Shown in pieces: positions 7,775-15,716 of a stretch of DNA of 27,448 nt (the stretch's first letter is position 1; every line of letters begins with the position of its first letter). The notes below the pieces were generated by a model. That model worked only from the letters and a program-made list of their open reading frames with translations, did not search any database and was not told the DNA's origin. Origin of the DNA: Bacillota bacterium (GTDB lineage: Bacteria > Bacillota > Clostridia > Lachnospirales > Lachnospiraceae); contig JAEZUM010000091.1 in NCBI GenBank assembly GCA_023421075.1, positions 1 through 27,448 on the forward strand. Direction: 5' to 3'. A program made the position numbers and the translations under genes.

Positions 7775-8917
7775 ATGGCGGATAAACGAGATTATTATGA
7801 GGTCTTAGGTGTTGGCAGGACTGCGACGGATGACGAACTCAAAAAAGCATATAGACAGCTTGCAAAGAAATACCACCCGGATACGAATCCGGGAGATAAA
7901 GCAGCAGAAGCAAAATTTAAGGAGGCTTCTGAGGCTTATGCCGTTTTAAGTGATGCTGATAAACGCAGGCAATATGATCAATTCGGACACGCAGCCTTTG
8001 ATGGAGGCGCCGGAGGAGGTGCCGGTGGCTTCGATTTCAGTTCCATGGATATGGGGGACATTTTTGGTGATATCTTTGGTGATCTGTTCGGAACACGTAA
8101 CAGACGTGCCAACAATGGACCGATGCAGGGAGCGAACCTTCGCACCTCTGTCAGAATCACCTTTGAAGAAGCTGTTTTTGGTACGGAAAAGGAATTGGAG
8201 CTTACCTTGAAGGACGATTGTGCAACCTGTCATGGTACCGGGGCGAAACCGGGAACAACAGCGGATACCTGTCAGAAGTGTGGCGGCAAGGGCCAGGTGG
8301 TTTATACACAGCAATCCCTATTCGGCATGGTACGTAATGTACAAACCTGTCCCGATTGTAAGGGAACCGGTAAGATTATTAAGGATAAGTGCGCAGATTG
8401 CTATGGCACCGGTTATATCAGCAGTAAGAAGAAAATTAAGGTTTCCATTCCGGCCGGAATTGATAGTGGTCAAAGTGTTCGAATTCGCAGTAAAGGAGAA
8501 CCCGGTACCAATGGTGGTCCGAGAGGCGATCTGTTGGTAGAGGTTGAGGTAAGCAGACATCCTATTTTTCAGAGACAGGATTATGATATCTTCTCAACTG
8601 CACCTATTTCCTATGCTACAGCAGTACTAGGCGGTGACATCAAAATCAATACCGTGGATGGAGATGTAATCTATAATGTGAAACCAGGAACTCAGACGGA
8701 TACTAAGGTTCGCCTTAGAGAAAAGGGTGTTCCCAGTCTTAGAAATAAAGCCGTTCGCGGCGATCATTATGTAACACTTGTTGTACAGGTTCCCACCAAT
8801 CTTAATGCTGAACAGAAGGATCTTCTGAAGAAATTCGAGGATGCTATGACCGGAAAGACTGAACGTAATTCAGAGGGCACCGAGAATGAAAAGGGCAAGA
8901 AGAAATTCTGGAAATAA
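7775..8917 (+). CDS. dnaJ: Chaperone DnaJ (Hsp40, type I)
   Basis: DnaJ delivers unfolded substrates to DnaK and stimulates its ATPase. The 380-residue protein has an N-terminal J domain (DYYEVLGVGRTATDDELKKAYR) with the HPD motif in KKYHPDTNPGDK. A Gly/Phe-rich linker follows (GGAGGGAGGFDFSSMDMG). The zinc domain has four CxxCxGxG repeats: CATCHGTG, CQKCGGKG, CPDCKGTG and CADCYGTG. Two beta-rich substrate-binding domains come next, and the tail is basic. The frame is open to GTG 7763, but AAAGGTG at 7759-7765 fits ATG 7775 and the conserved start MADKRDYYEVLG, so 7775 is used. It closes the hrcA operon. Confidence 0.98.
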   Translation: MADKRDYYEVLGVGRTATDDELKKAYRQLAKKYHPDTNPGDKAAEAKFKEASEAYAVLSDADKRRQYDQFGHAAFDGGAGGGAGGFDFSSMDMGDIFGDIFGDLFGTRNRRANNGPMQGANLRTSVRITFEEAVFGTEKELELTLKDDCATCHGTGAKPGTTADTCQKCGGKGQVVYTQQSLFGMVRNVQTCPDCKGTGKIIKDKCADCYGTGYISSKKKIKVSIPAGIDSGQSVRIRSKGEPGTNGGPRGDLLVEVEVSRHPIFQRQDYDIFSTAPISYATAVLGGDIKINTVDGDVIYNVKPGTQTDTKVRLREKGVPSLRNKAVRGDHYVTLVVQVPTNLNAEQKDLLKKFEDAMTGKTERNSEGTENEKGKKKFWK

Positions 8918-8945
8918 TATGAATTATAAAGAACATAATTCATAT
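8917..8945 (+). other. AT-rich hairpin at the dnaJ stop
   Basis: A perfect 11-bp AT-rich stem (8917-8927 with 8935-8945) with a 7-nt loop begins at the last base of the dnaJ stop codon. It is probably a 3'-end or processing structure that acts together with the next hairpin. Confidence 0.5.
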
Positions 8946-8950
8946 TTATA

Positions 8951-8986
8951 AGTTTGTGCCTGCGTCTTCCTCGGCACAAACTATTT
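8951..8986 (+). terminator. Terminator-like hairpin after dnaJ
   Basis: A perfect 10-bp stem AGTTTGTGCC/GGCACAAACT (8951-8960 with 8973-8982) with a 12-nt loop is followed by ATTTC. The T tract is short, so termination may be incomplete and prmA could be partly read from the hrcA operon. Confidence 0.6.
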
Positions 8987-8999
8987 CAAAGATTAAGTA

Positions 9000-9076
9000 T
9001 ATATTCTAATCCTTGGGAAGAACTACGAAGTTCGTCCATTGGAACGAACTCCTTGTTCTTCCGGTTATGGAATATA
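9000..9076 (+). ncRNA. Long structured leader before prmA
   Basis: Three nested stems share one axis. The base is 9000-9006/9070-9076 (7 bp), the middle is 9016-9023/9055-9062 (8 bp, GGAAGAAC with GTTCTTCC), and the top is 9029-9035/9044-9050 (7 bp), capped by a small CC/GG hairpin. Internal loops separate them. The structure ends about 18 nt before the prmA start and 5 nt before its ribosome binding site. I do not recognise a known riboswitch class. The pairing is seen directly; that it is a transcribed regulatory leader is inference. Confidence 0.45.
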
Positions 9077-9094
9077 GTGAGAAAGGATTACGGA

Positions 9095-10054
9095 ATGAAG
9101 TGGACGAAATTCACCTTAGATACGACAACGGAAGCAGTCGATCTGGTCAGTGATATGTTAAATGATCTTGGGATTGTCGGAATTGAGATAAATGATAATC
9201 TTGGGATTACGGAAGAAGAAAGAAAACAAATGTTTATTGATATCTTACCGGAACTGTCGGAGGATGATGGGACTGCACAAGTAAGCTTTTATGTAGAGAT
9301 TGAGGAAGATGTTGAAGCTTTAATCGAAAAAGTAAAGGCTGGTCTTGAGGAATTGTCTGCCTATACGAAAATCGGAACAGGGAAAATCGAGGTATCTCAA
9401 ACAGAAGATAAGGATTGGATCAATAATTGGAAGGAATTCTTCAAGCCGTTCCGAATTGATGATACGATTGTCATTAAGCCCACTTGGGAGCAATTGACCG
9501 ATCAGAAGGAAGGGGATCTGATCATAGAGATTGATCCCGGAACCTCCTTTGGAACCGGTGCTCATGAAACTACAAAGCTTTGTATCTTAGGAATGAAGCA
9601 GTATATGAAGCCTGAGGCAATTGTGCTCGATGCAGGCAGTGGCAGTGGTATCTTATCTATATTGGCGAAAAAGCTTGGGGCGAAGGAAGTTCTGGGAATG
9701 GATATCGACCCGAATGCAACGATATCTGCAATAGAGAATGCTAAAGTTAATCGACTGGAAGCGGATAAGGACAGGGTGAGCTTCATTACCGGAAATATTA
9801 TTGAAGACGATGATATCCGAACAGAAATCGGAAAAGAAAAGTTCGATTTGGTTGTTGCGAATATATTAGCGGATGTTATCATTCCCTTATCCGATGTCAT
9901 TGGTGAGAACCTGAAGGACGGAGGAATTTTCATCAGTTCCGGAATTATATATATGAAAGAAGCTGCAGTGAAGGAAGCACTTCTGAAGAACCATTTCACC
10001 ATATTGGAAGTCAATAAAATGGGAGACTGGGTCTCTTTTGTTGCTAAGAAGTAA
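9095..10054 (+). CDS. prmA: Ribosomal protein L11 methyltransferase PrmA
   Basis: PrmA trimethylates lysines and the N terminus of ribosomal protein L11 using S-adenosylmethionine. The 319-residue protein has an N-terminal substrate-recognition domain (KWTKFTLDTTTEAVDLVSD) and a Rossmann-type methyltransferase domain. The latter shows GTSFGTGAHETTKLC, motif I VLDAGSGSGILSILAKKLG, the acidic MDIDPNA turn and VVANILADVI. The open frame extends back to 8954, but that stretch lies in the dnaJ terminator and leader hairpin. AAAGGA at 9082-9087 fits ATG 9095, where PrmA homology begins. In Firmicutes prmA commonly follows dnaJ and precedes rsmE; here two inverted genes separate it from rsmE. Confidence 0.96.
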   Translation: MKWTKFTLDTTTEAVDLVSDMLNDLGIVGIEINDNLGITEEERKQMFIDILPELSEDDGTAQVSFYVEIEEDVEALIEKVKAGLEELSAYTKIGTGKIEVSQTEDKDWINNWKEFFKPFRIDDTIVIKPTWEQLTDQKEGDLIIEIDPGTSFGTGAHETTKLCILGMKQYMKPEAIVLDAGSGSGILSILAKKLGAKEVLGMDIDPNATISAIENAKVNRLEADKDRVSFITGNIIEDDDIRTEIGKEKFDLVVANILADVIIPLSDVIGENLKDGGIFISSGIIYMKEAAVKEALLKNHFTILEVNKMGDWVSFVAKK

Positions 10055-10115
10055 TGAATGAGTAAATGAAATATATATAGAAATCGATGAAGGCATGGCC
10101 TTGATCGTTAAAATA

Positions 10116-10147
10116 CTCCCGGTTGTATTAACCAATACGACCGGGAG
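10116..10147. terminator. Bidirectional terminator between convergent prmA and the lipoprotein gene
   Basis: A 14-bp stem with one G-U pair (10116-10129 with 10134-10147) has an AACC loop. It is flanked by AAAATA on the left and ATTTA on the right, so the minus-strand transcript gets the better T tract (TATTTT). It sits between two converging genes. Confidence 0.75.
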
Positions 10148-10186
10148 ATTTAGCGTAAACAGATGCAATTAGACTTTTCGTTACTC

Positions 10187-10894
10187 TTAATTTTCATTCA
10201 TCACCAGAGTATCTAAGAGCGTCCTGATTCTGGCACCGTAGCCTTCCTCTGCTTCAAGAAAATACTGTGTTTCTATTGTGAAATAACCATTCTCTGACTC
10301 AATTACATATACCTTTTTGATAGCAGAGTTGTACTCTGTACCAAAATTCGATTGGAAGGTTAAAGCATCATAATCACCTAGCTTTGTACCGGAGAGCACC
10401 TTTAACTGCGGATTCTCCGATAATAATTGTTGATTTAAATCCTCAATATAATTTGACTGTGTAATCTTATCGATATTTGAAATCTTTATATAGATATCAG
10501 GATAAACCGTAGGATCGGGATTCGAAGCTGTAAATATATCGTATCCACTCATTGCATCGTAGGTAAAGCGTTCTTCATCCATCTTGATTTGATATCCAAG
10601 ACTACTGATATAATCACGCACGGATACGACTTCCTTGTTACCTTCCAGTTCGAAGGTCAGCTCGGAAAACGCAGGGGCTTTTGTTATAAGGACTGATGCT
10701 GTGTCGTTTGCAGCAGGAGTGAGTGTAGGTGCTGTCTTGTCATTACGCTCATCGGTAAGGGGTAAGGGTTGTGTTACCGCTCGCCCTTCTGCCTCTTCAA
10801 TCATCGTTAGATCCTTTGTTGTTATCGCAGTGGAACATCCACCAATACTCAATGCAGATGCCAATGTAAGTGCCATATATATTACTCTTTTCAT
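10187..10894 (-). CDS. Predicted lipoprotein of unknown function
   Basis: I do not recognise a named family. The 235-residue product starts with a lipoprotein signal peptide (MKRVIYMALTLASALSIGGC) whose IGGC lipobox predicts lipidation of Cys20 and anchoring on the outer face of the cell membrane. A polar linker rich in Thr, Pro and Ala follows (about 45-70). A compact domain then runs to the end, with YDIFTASNPDPTVYPDIYIKI and FQSNFGTEYNSAIKKVYVI. Its alternation of strands loosely resembles PsbP/Mog1-like lipoprotein domains; that is a guess. The frame opens at 10915, but AAGGAG lies between that ATG and the ATG at 10894, so 10894 is the start. It lies on the minus strand together with the DUF3784 gene. 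Confidence 0.8.
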   Translation of the reverse strand: MKRVIYMALTLASALSIGGCSTAITTKDLTMIEEAEGRAVTQPLPLTDERNDKTAPTLTPAANDTASVLITKAPAFSELTFELEGNKEVVSVRDYISSLGYQIKMDEERFTYDAMSGYDIFTASNPDPTVYPDIYIKISNIDKITQSNYIEDLNQQLLSENPQLKVLSGTKLGDYDALTFQSNFGTEYNSAIKKVYVIESENGYFTIETQYFLEAEEGYGARIRTLLDTLVMNEN

Positions 10895-11040
10895 AAATAC
10901 CGCTCTCCTTATCATAATAAAGCTTTCTTATTGATGCTACTTACTTAATAGACGATGAATAAGGAGGGAATGTTTCATTATTCGGTAAGAAATTAATACC
11001 TTTAAATGAAAAAATTATCGAACACAAGAGTTAGCAACGA

Positions 11041-11373
11041 TTATTTTCTTTTAAAACGATTGTTTGTATTGGCATAGATTAAACATCCGATAGTATATCC
11101 GAAGATTGCAACAGTGGAAAGAAAAACTAACCAGGTTATTTCGTAAATACCTCCGATCACGGCGAATATAATAATTAGTGCGATAACAAATAGCATATTT
11201 CCGACGAAACGGCAGAGGCCCTTCTCATCATATTTTGCTTTTTGTTCCTGAGACAGCATATTGTATCCGGAGATTAAAAAGGCACCTCTTCCGGAACGTA
11301 ATACAATGCCTAATCCGATTAATAGTAATAATATGAATCCCGTAATAATAATTCCAGTTAAATCCTCGCTCAT
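11041..11373 (-). CDS. DUF3784-type small membrane protein
   Basis: The 110-residue protein has three predicted transmembrane segments: about 8-25 (GIIITGFILLLLIGLGIVL), 57-76 and 80-100. Between the first two is a conserved cytoplasm-side loop with GAFLISGYNMLSQEQKAKYD and LCRFVGNM, which is the signature I associate with DUF3784. That family is common in Firmicutes and has no established function. The start ATG follows GGAGG on the minus strand with about 5-6 nt spacing. It lies upstream of the lipoprotein gene on the same strand, with 146 nt between them, so cotranscription is possible but not shown. No ion- or enzyme-active residues stand out. Confidence 0.82.
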   Translation of the reverse strand: MSEDLTGIIITGFILLLLIGLGIVLRSGRGAFLISGYNMLSQEQKAKYDEKGLCRFVGNMLFVIALIIIFAVIGGIYEITWLVFLSTVAIFGYTIGCLIYANTNNRFKRK

Positions 11374-11530
11374 TTGAACCTCCGATCGGTACTTATACTG
11401 TTCTGAACTTATTCATCTAAGAGTTTAGCAGCTGTACTTTTTCATTTTTGATAAAATAAGCTTACAATAAAAGCAATGTCAATGTTGGAAAATTAGCTTA
11501 TGTAATACTTAAAAAATGATTAAAAAGTTG

Positions 11531-11559
11531 TTGAACATATGTTCTCGCTGGTATATAAT
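11531..11559 (+). promoter_or_regulatory. SigA promoter of rsmE-relQ
   Basis: TTGAAC (11531-11536), a 17-nt spacer, and a perfect TATAAT (11554-11559). Transcription should start near 11566, so the upstream in-frame ATG at 11568 would be leaderless, which supports 11643 as the rsmE start. Confidence 0.85.
11533..11544. promoter_or_regulatory. Candidate LexA (SOS) box on the rsmE promoter
   Basis: GAACATATGTTC is a perfect 12-bp palindrome of the form GAAC-N4-GTTC, the core of the LexA/DinR box in Gram-positive bacteria. It overlaps the last four bases of the -35 hexamer, where a repressor would block polymerase. The flanking bases (T on the left, T on the right) do not extend the full CGAAC...GTTCG consensus. 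A chance palindrome is possible. Confidence 0.5.
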
Positions 11560-11642
11560 TACTATGGATGTTAATCCCAATAGAAGAGCTTACTGACAAG
11601 AGTATTTTAACATATAGAATAGGAAAAACCAAGGAGCTGACC

Positions 11643-12386
11643 ATGCATCGTTTTTATGTAAATCCGAATCAGATTGCGGAAGGATCTGTCCGTATAATAG
11701 GACCGGATGTTAACCATATCAAGAATGTTCTTCGTATGAAACAGGGCGACGAAATCATAATTTGCAATGGACAAGGAAAAGATTGTTATTGTATAATTAA
11801 TAGGGTGACTGAGAATGAAATCATCAGTGACATTCAGACCACGAAGGATACCGATAGTGAACTGAAGACCAGGATTACCTTGTTCCAGGGACTGCCAAAG
11901 TCCGATAAGATGGAGCTCATTATACAAAAGGCAGTTGAGCTTGGAGTATATGAAATTGTACCGGTCATGACAAAGCGCGTAATTGTAAAATTAGATGATA
12001 AGAAGAAGGAAGAAAAGAAGCTGGAGCGATGGCAGGCAATCGCCGAAGGAGCTGCAAAGCAGTCCGGACGTGGTATCATACCAATCATCAAACCGGTTCA
12101 ATCTTATGTCCAAGCGATTGAATATGCAAAAACCCTGGACCAAAATATAATCCCTTATGAGAATGCAAAAGGGATGCAATTTACCAGGGAGATCATGAAC
12201 AACCTCACTGCTTATCATACCGTTGGAGTGTTTATCGGTCCTGAAGGCGGTTTTGAGGAGACAGAAATTGATCGTGCAGTTCAGGCAGGGATCAAGCCTA
12301 TCACCCTGGGTAAGCGCATCCTACGGACCGAGACAGCAGGGATGGCTGTGTTAGCGATGATGGTGCTAATTTTGGATGAGGCTTAG
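11643..12386 (+). CDS. rsmE: 16S rRNA (uracil-1498-N3)-methyltransferase RsmE
   Basis: RsmE methylates N3 of U1498 in 16S rRNA, near the mRNA channel of the small subunit. The 247-residue protein has an N-terminal PUA-like domain (MHRFYVNPNQI, NHIKNVLRMKQGDEI) and a C-terminal SPOUT knot domain. The knot motifs are KADKMELIIQKAVELGV-like (here SDKMELIIQKAVELGV), FIGPEGGFEETEI and LGKRILRTETAGMAVL. The frame is open to 11568, but AAGGAG (11631-11636) lies 6 nt before ATG 11643 and the promoter start site falls at about 11566, so 11643 is chosen. relQ follows 52 nt later, behind its own ribosome binding site, and is probably cotranscribed. Confidence 0.96.
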   Translation: MHRFYVNPNQIAEGSVRIIGPDVNHIKNVLRMKQGDEIIICNGQGKDCYCIINRVTENEIISDIQTTKDTDSELKTRITLFQGLPKSDKMELIIQKAVELGVYEIVPVMTKRVIVKLDDKKKEEKKLERWQAIAEGAAKQSGRGIIPIIKPVQSYVQAIEYAKTLDQNIIPYENAKGMQFTREIMNNLTAYHTVGVFIGPEGGFEETEIDRAVQAGIKPITLGKRILRTETAGMAVLAMMVLILDEA

Positions 12387-12438
12387 TATACCGACCTTTG
12401 CAGAATTTTACAAAGGTATTATAGGAGGTAAGTAATTA

Positions 12439-13242
12439 ATGGAGATACAACTTTGGAGAGAAATACTGGATCCTTACGCCTTGGCTGTTGACGAATTAAT
12501 CATAAAGTTTAACCACATTATAGACGAATACAGGCATGTTGGTGCTTATTCTCCAATTGAGCAGGTAACAGGCCGTGTTAAGACAATATCAAGTATCCTG
12601 GAGAAGGCACAGAAAAAAAACCTGGAGCTCTCAAACTTTGAAGAAAAAATAGATGATATCGCCGGAATTCGTATCATTTGTCAGTTTGTTGAGGATATTT
12701 ATAAGGTAGTAGATATTATCAAAAACCGATCCGATATGAGGATTAAGAATGAGAAGGACTATATCAACAATATGAAAAAGAGTGGATATCGTTCTTATCA
12801 TCTGATCGTTTATTATGATGTAGAGACATTGAAGGGGAAGAAAGAGCTTCAGGTTGAAATTCAGATCAGAACTCTGGCTATGAACTTTTGGGCTACGATC
12901 GAGCATTCGATGCAATATAAGTACAAGCAGAATATGCCGGAGCATATCAGAGAACGTCTTACCTCCGCAGCGGAAGCAATTCTAATTCTGGATCGTGAGA
13001 TGAGTGTAGTCAGAGATGAGATTATGGACGCTCAGAACTCCTTTACGATCAAGGCCAATATCGTAGCAGATATTCTTACGAACATACAAAATTTATATAA
13101 AGTGGCGAATAAGCAAGAAGTAGTATCCATTCAGGATGAGTTTTTCCGAATCTATCAGAGTGGTGATCAACTGGAATTGGCACGATTTAGTAAGGAACTG
13201 GATCTGATATCTGCCAGGTATCGTGCTCAAAGTCTACGATAA
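12439..13242 (+). CDS. relQ: Small alarmone synthetase (YjbM/RelQ type GTP pyrophosphokinase)
   Basis: Small alarmone synthetases transfer pyrophosphate from ATP to GTP or GDP to make (p)ppGpp, without the hydrolase and regulatory domains of RelA/Rel. The sequence closely follows B. subtilis YjbM as I recall it: SPIEQVTGRVKTISSILEKA, DDIAGIRIICQFVEDI, SGYRSYHLIVYY, and the catalytic strand VEIQIRTLAMNFWATIEHS. The N terminus LWREILDPYALAVDEL is also typical. RelQ proteins are about 210 residues; this one has 267, with an extra C-terminal segment of about 60 residues that is probably helical. AGGAGG sits about 11 nt before the ATG. The position behind rsmE suggests shared transcription. Confidence 0.93.
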   Translation: MEIQLWREILDPYALAVDELIIKFNHIIDEYRHVGAYSPIEQVTGRVKTISSILEKAQKKNLELSNFEEKIDDIAGIRIICQFVEDIYKVVDIIKNRSDMRIKNEKDYINNMKKSGYRSYHLIVYYDVETLKGKKELQVEIQIRTLAMNFWATIEHSMQYKYKQNMPEHIRERLTSAAEAILILDREMSVVRDEIMDAQNSFTIKANIVADILTNIQNLYKVANKQEVVSIQDEFFRIYQSGDQLELARFSKELDLISARYRAQSLR

Positions 13243-13293
13243 CAGCAGTAATCACACTGATCGTGTTTTGGCAGTTCGCACAAATTCATAAGA

Positions 13294-13325
13294 CTTTCGC
13301 ATAATCACATCAGATTATGCGAAAG
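13294..13325 (+). terminator. Hairpin after relQ
   Basis: A perfect 13-bp stem CTTTCGCATAATC/GATTATGCGAAAG (13294-13306 with 13313-13325) with a 6-nt loop. No clear T tract follows (CCTTATCATTA), so it may be a 3'-stabilising hairpin or a weak terminator before the rRNA methyltransferase gene. Confidence 0.55.
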
Positions 13326-13359
13326 CCTTATCATTATAGATGAAAAATGGAGTGATGAA

Positions 13360-14865
13360 ATGAATTTACCGAAATTATTTGAGGACAGAATGAGAAAGCT
13401 TTTGGGAGAGGAATACGAGGATTATTTAGCATGTTATCAAAAGCCCCACTTCGGAGGGGTACGTGTGAATACTCTGAAGACCACCCCGGAGGAGTTCGAA
13501 CGTATCTGTCCTTTTGCTATAAAGAGAATTCCTTGGGTTGAAAACGGATATTATTATGATACAAAGGAACAGCCCGCAAAGCTGCCTTATTATTACGGAG
13601 GTGTCTACTATATTCAAGAGCCCAGTGCGATGACTCCTGCTAGTCTGTTACCGATAAGACCAGGAGATAAGGTGCTGGATGTATGCGCAGCTCCCGGCGG
13701 TAAGAGTACAGAACTTGGTGCCAGATTACAAGGTGAAGGAGTTCTTGTTTCCAATGATATCAGTAATTCGAGAGCCAAGGCATTGCTTAAGAACATTGAA
13801 TTGCTTGGAATTCGTAATGCTTTGGTATTGTCGGAAGCTCCCAATAAGCTGGTGGATTATTTTGAAGGGTATTTTGATAAAATATTAATTGATGCTCCCT
13901 GTTCCGGAGAGGGGATGTTTCGAAAGAGTCCCGCTATCATGAAAAACTGGGAACAATACGGTGTTGATTATTATAATAAGTTACAGAAGGAAATCATCCT
14001 GTTCGCTGCAAGAATGTTAAAGCCGGGTGGTTATCTGCTTTATTCTACCTGTACTTTTTCACCGGAAGAAAATGAGGGTACCATTGCCTATTTGATGGAG
14101 CAATGTCCTGAATTTCATGTAGTAAGGGCACTTCCGGAGGAAGAGGAACAAGGAAGAAGGAAGGTATCCTATGATGGCTTTGACCATGGCAAGCCCCATT
14201 GGTTGAGGGAACTTGCCAATCCGCCTCAGATATCAGAGGAACGCATGGAAGAATTGACGAATTGTATCCGATTATGGCCTCACAAGATCGATGGGGAAGG
14301 TCATTTTATCACCTTGCTTCACAAAAGATCAGAAGAGGTTGAGCGTAACGATAACAATAATTCTTCCCATAAGTCGGAGGACAGACCGATTAAGATGGGA
14401 CGAAATTCAGGTAGTTCTTCTCTGACAAGCTCAATGAATAGGAATAAAACCGCAATCACTGAGGAAGCGCAAGAATTCCTGAAGGAATTAAAATTTCCGT
14501 TGAAGGAGGAGTTGCTGCATGTTCATGAGGACAGGCTGTATCTGCTTCCCGAAGGTTTACCGGAGCTTAAGGGACTGCGAATTATGAGGCAGGGGTTACT
14601 TGTTGGGGAGATGAAGAAGCAGCGTTTTGAACCTTCTCAGGCATTGGCATGTGCTTTGACTACGAGAGATTATGATAAACAAATAAGGTTTCAGGCAGAG
14701 GATCCTAATGTAATACGTTATCTCAAGTGCGAATCCATCGAATTAGAACAGGAGCTGGCAGATGGCTGGTACCTGGTTTGTGTTGAGGAATTTCCGCTTG
14801 GATGGCTAAAAGCTGCGAAGGGCAGCTATAAGAATAAATACCTACCCGGTTGGAGATGGATTTAG
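13360..14865 (+). CDS. RsmF-like rRNA (cytosine-C5) methyltransferase, NOL1/NOP2/Sun family
   Basis: These enzymes put a methyl group on C5 of cytosines in rRNA using S-adenosylmethionine and two cysteines. The 501-residue protein has an N-terminal RNA-binding region, then the methyltransferase domain with VLDVCAAPGGKSTELG (SAM loop), DAPCSGEGMFRKSP (Cys181, product release) and LYSTCTFSPEENEG (Cys231, catalytic). The C-terminal part (about 350-501) matches the extra RsmF domains, ending in FPLGWLKAAKGSYKNKYLPG. This architecture fits RsmF/YebU, which acts on 16S C1407 in E. coli. In Firmicutes the target can include other sites, so no symbol is given. A serine- and asparagine-rich linker near 325-370 is low complexity. 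The next gene starts 23 nt after the stop. Confidence 0.92.
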   Translation: MNLPKLFEDRMRKLLGEEYEDYLACYQKPHFGGVRVNTLKTTPEEFERICPFAIKRIPWVENGYYYDTKEQPAKLPYYYGGVYYIQEPSAMTPASLLPIRPGDKVLDVCAAPGGKSTELGARLQGEGVLVSNDISNSRAKALLKNIELLGIRNALVLSEAPNKLVDYFEGYFDKILIDAPCSGEGMFRKSPAIMKNWEQYGVDYYNKLQKEIILFAARMLKPGGYLLYSTCTFSPEENEGTIAYLMEQCPEFHVVRALPEEEEQGRRKVSYDGFDHGKPHWLRELANPPQISEERMEELTNCIRLWPHKIDGEGHFITLLHKRSEEVERNDNNNSSHKSEDRPIKMGRNSGSSSLTSSMNRNKTAITEEAQEFLKELKFPLKEELLHVHEDRLYLLPEGLPELKGLRIMRQGLLVGEMKKQRFEPSQALACALTTRDYDKQIRFQAEDPNVIRYLKCESIELEQELADGWYLVCVEEFPLGWLKAAKGSYKNKYLPGWRWI

Positions 14866-14888
14866 TAGCGATTAAAATGGAGGTCTGT

Positions 14889-15617
14889 ATGGCAGGACAA
14901 TTACGACTGGACAAGTATCTGGCCGACATGGGGATTGGTACCAGAAGTGAGATTAAAGAATATATTCGCAAGGGCAGAGTGAAGCGAAACGAAGAGGTAT
15001 GTACGAAACCGGAGAGCAAGGTTCAAATTGGTGTTGATCAGGTATACTTCGATAATCATTTGGTCGGTTATATTCAAAATCAGTATATTATGCTTCATAA
15101 GCCTTCAGGGGTGGTATCCGCTACAAATGATAATGTCAGCAAAACCGTTTTGGAGCTGATTACGGATCAAAAATGTAAGGATTTGTTCCCTGTCGGAAGA
15201 TTGGATAAGGATACCGAGGGTTTATTGTTAATTACCAATGACGGAGAACTCGCACATCAGCTGCTTTCACCGAAGAAGCATGTGGATAAAGTATATTATG
15301 CAAAGGTTCGAGGGAAAGTAACAGAGGAGGATAAAAAGCTCTTTTTGCAGGGGGTTGATATCAAGGATGAGGAGCTGACAATGCCGGCTTACCTGACGAT
15401 TCTATCCTCTGATGAGATTTCAGAAGTTGAACTGACCTTGCAGGAGGGCAGATTTCATCAGGTTAAAAGAATGTTTGAAGCCGTCGGAAAAGAAGTGATC
15501 TATCTGAAGAGGTTGTCCATGGGCAGCCTGCGTCTGGATCCGGATTTAAAACCCGGTGAATACAGAGCGTTGACCGAGTTCGAATTAGCAGGCCTTAAAG
15601 GGGAAGATAAACCGTAA
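14889..15617 (+). CDS. RsuA-family rRNA pseudouridine synthase
   Basis: The enzyme isomerises uridine to pseudouridine in rRNA. The 242-residue protein opens with an S4 RNA-binding domain (LRLDKYLADMGIGTRSEIKEYI) followed by the synthase domain. The catalytic motif is VGRLDKDTEGLLLITNDG with Asp106. Then come HVDKVYYAKVRG and the family-specific EGRFHQVKRMFEAVG. Length and Asp position are close to E. coli RsuA (16S position 516), but RluB, RluE and RluF share these motifs, so the target is not fixed. GGAGG (14879-14883) lies 5 nt before ATG 14889; the open frame reaches back to 14850, overlapping the previous gene. It lies directly behind the RsmF-like gene and is likely cotranscribed. Confidence 0.92.
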   Translation: MAGQLRLDKYLADMGIGTRSEIKEYIRKGRVKRNEEVCTKPESKVQIGVDQVYFDNHLVGYIQNQYIMLHKPSGVVSATNDNVSKTVLELITDQKCKDLFPVGRLDKDTEGLLLITNDGELAHQLLSPKKHVDKVYYAKVRGKVTEEDKKLFLQGVDIKDEELTMPAYLTILSSDEISEVELTLQEGRFHQVKRMFEAVGKEVIYLKRLSMGSLRLDPDLKPGEYRALTEFELAGLKGEDKP

Positions 15618-15716
15618 AGAGTTATGAATAAGCCCTGGTCTGTCGGTTTTGCTGATGACCAAGATAACATTACAGAGGATGAGCGGACTGATACTAGATT
15701 TAGAAATGGAGAATAT

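Noticed and set aside
10958..10998. AAGGAGGG followed by a short plus-strand ATG frame in the gap between the minus-strand genes
   Set aside because: It runs only 8 codons before a stop and has no promoter of its own; chance SD-like sequence.
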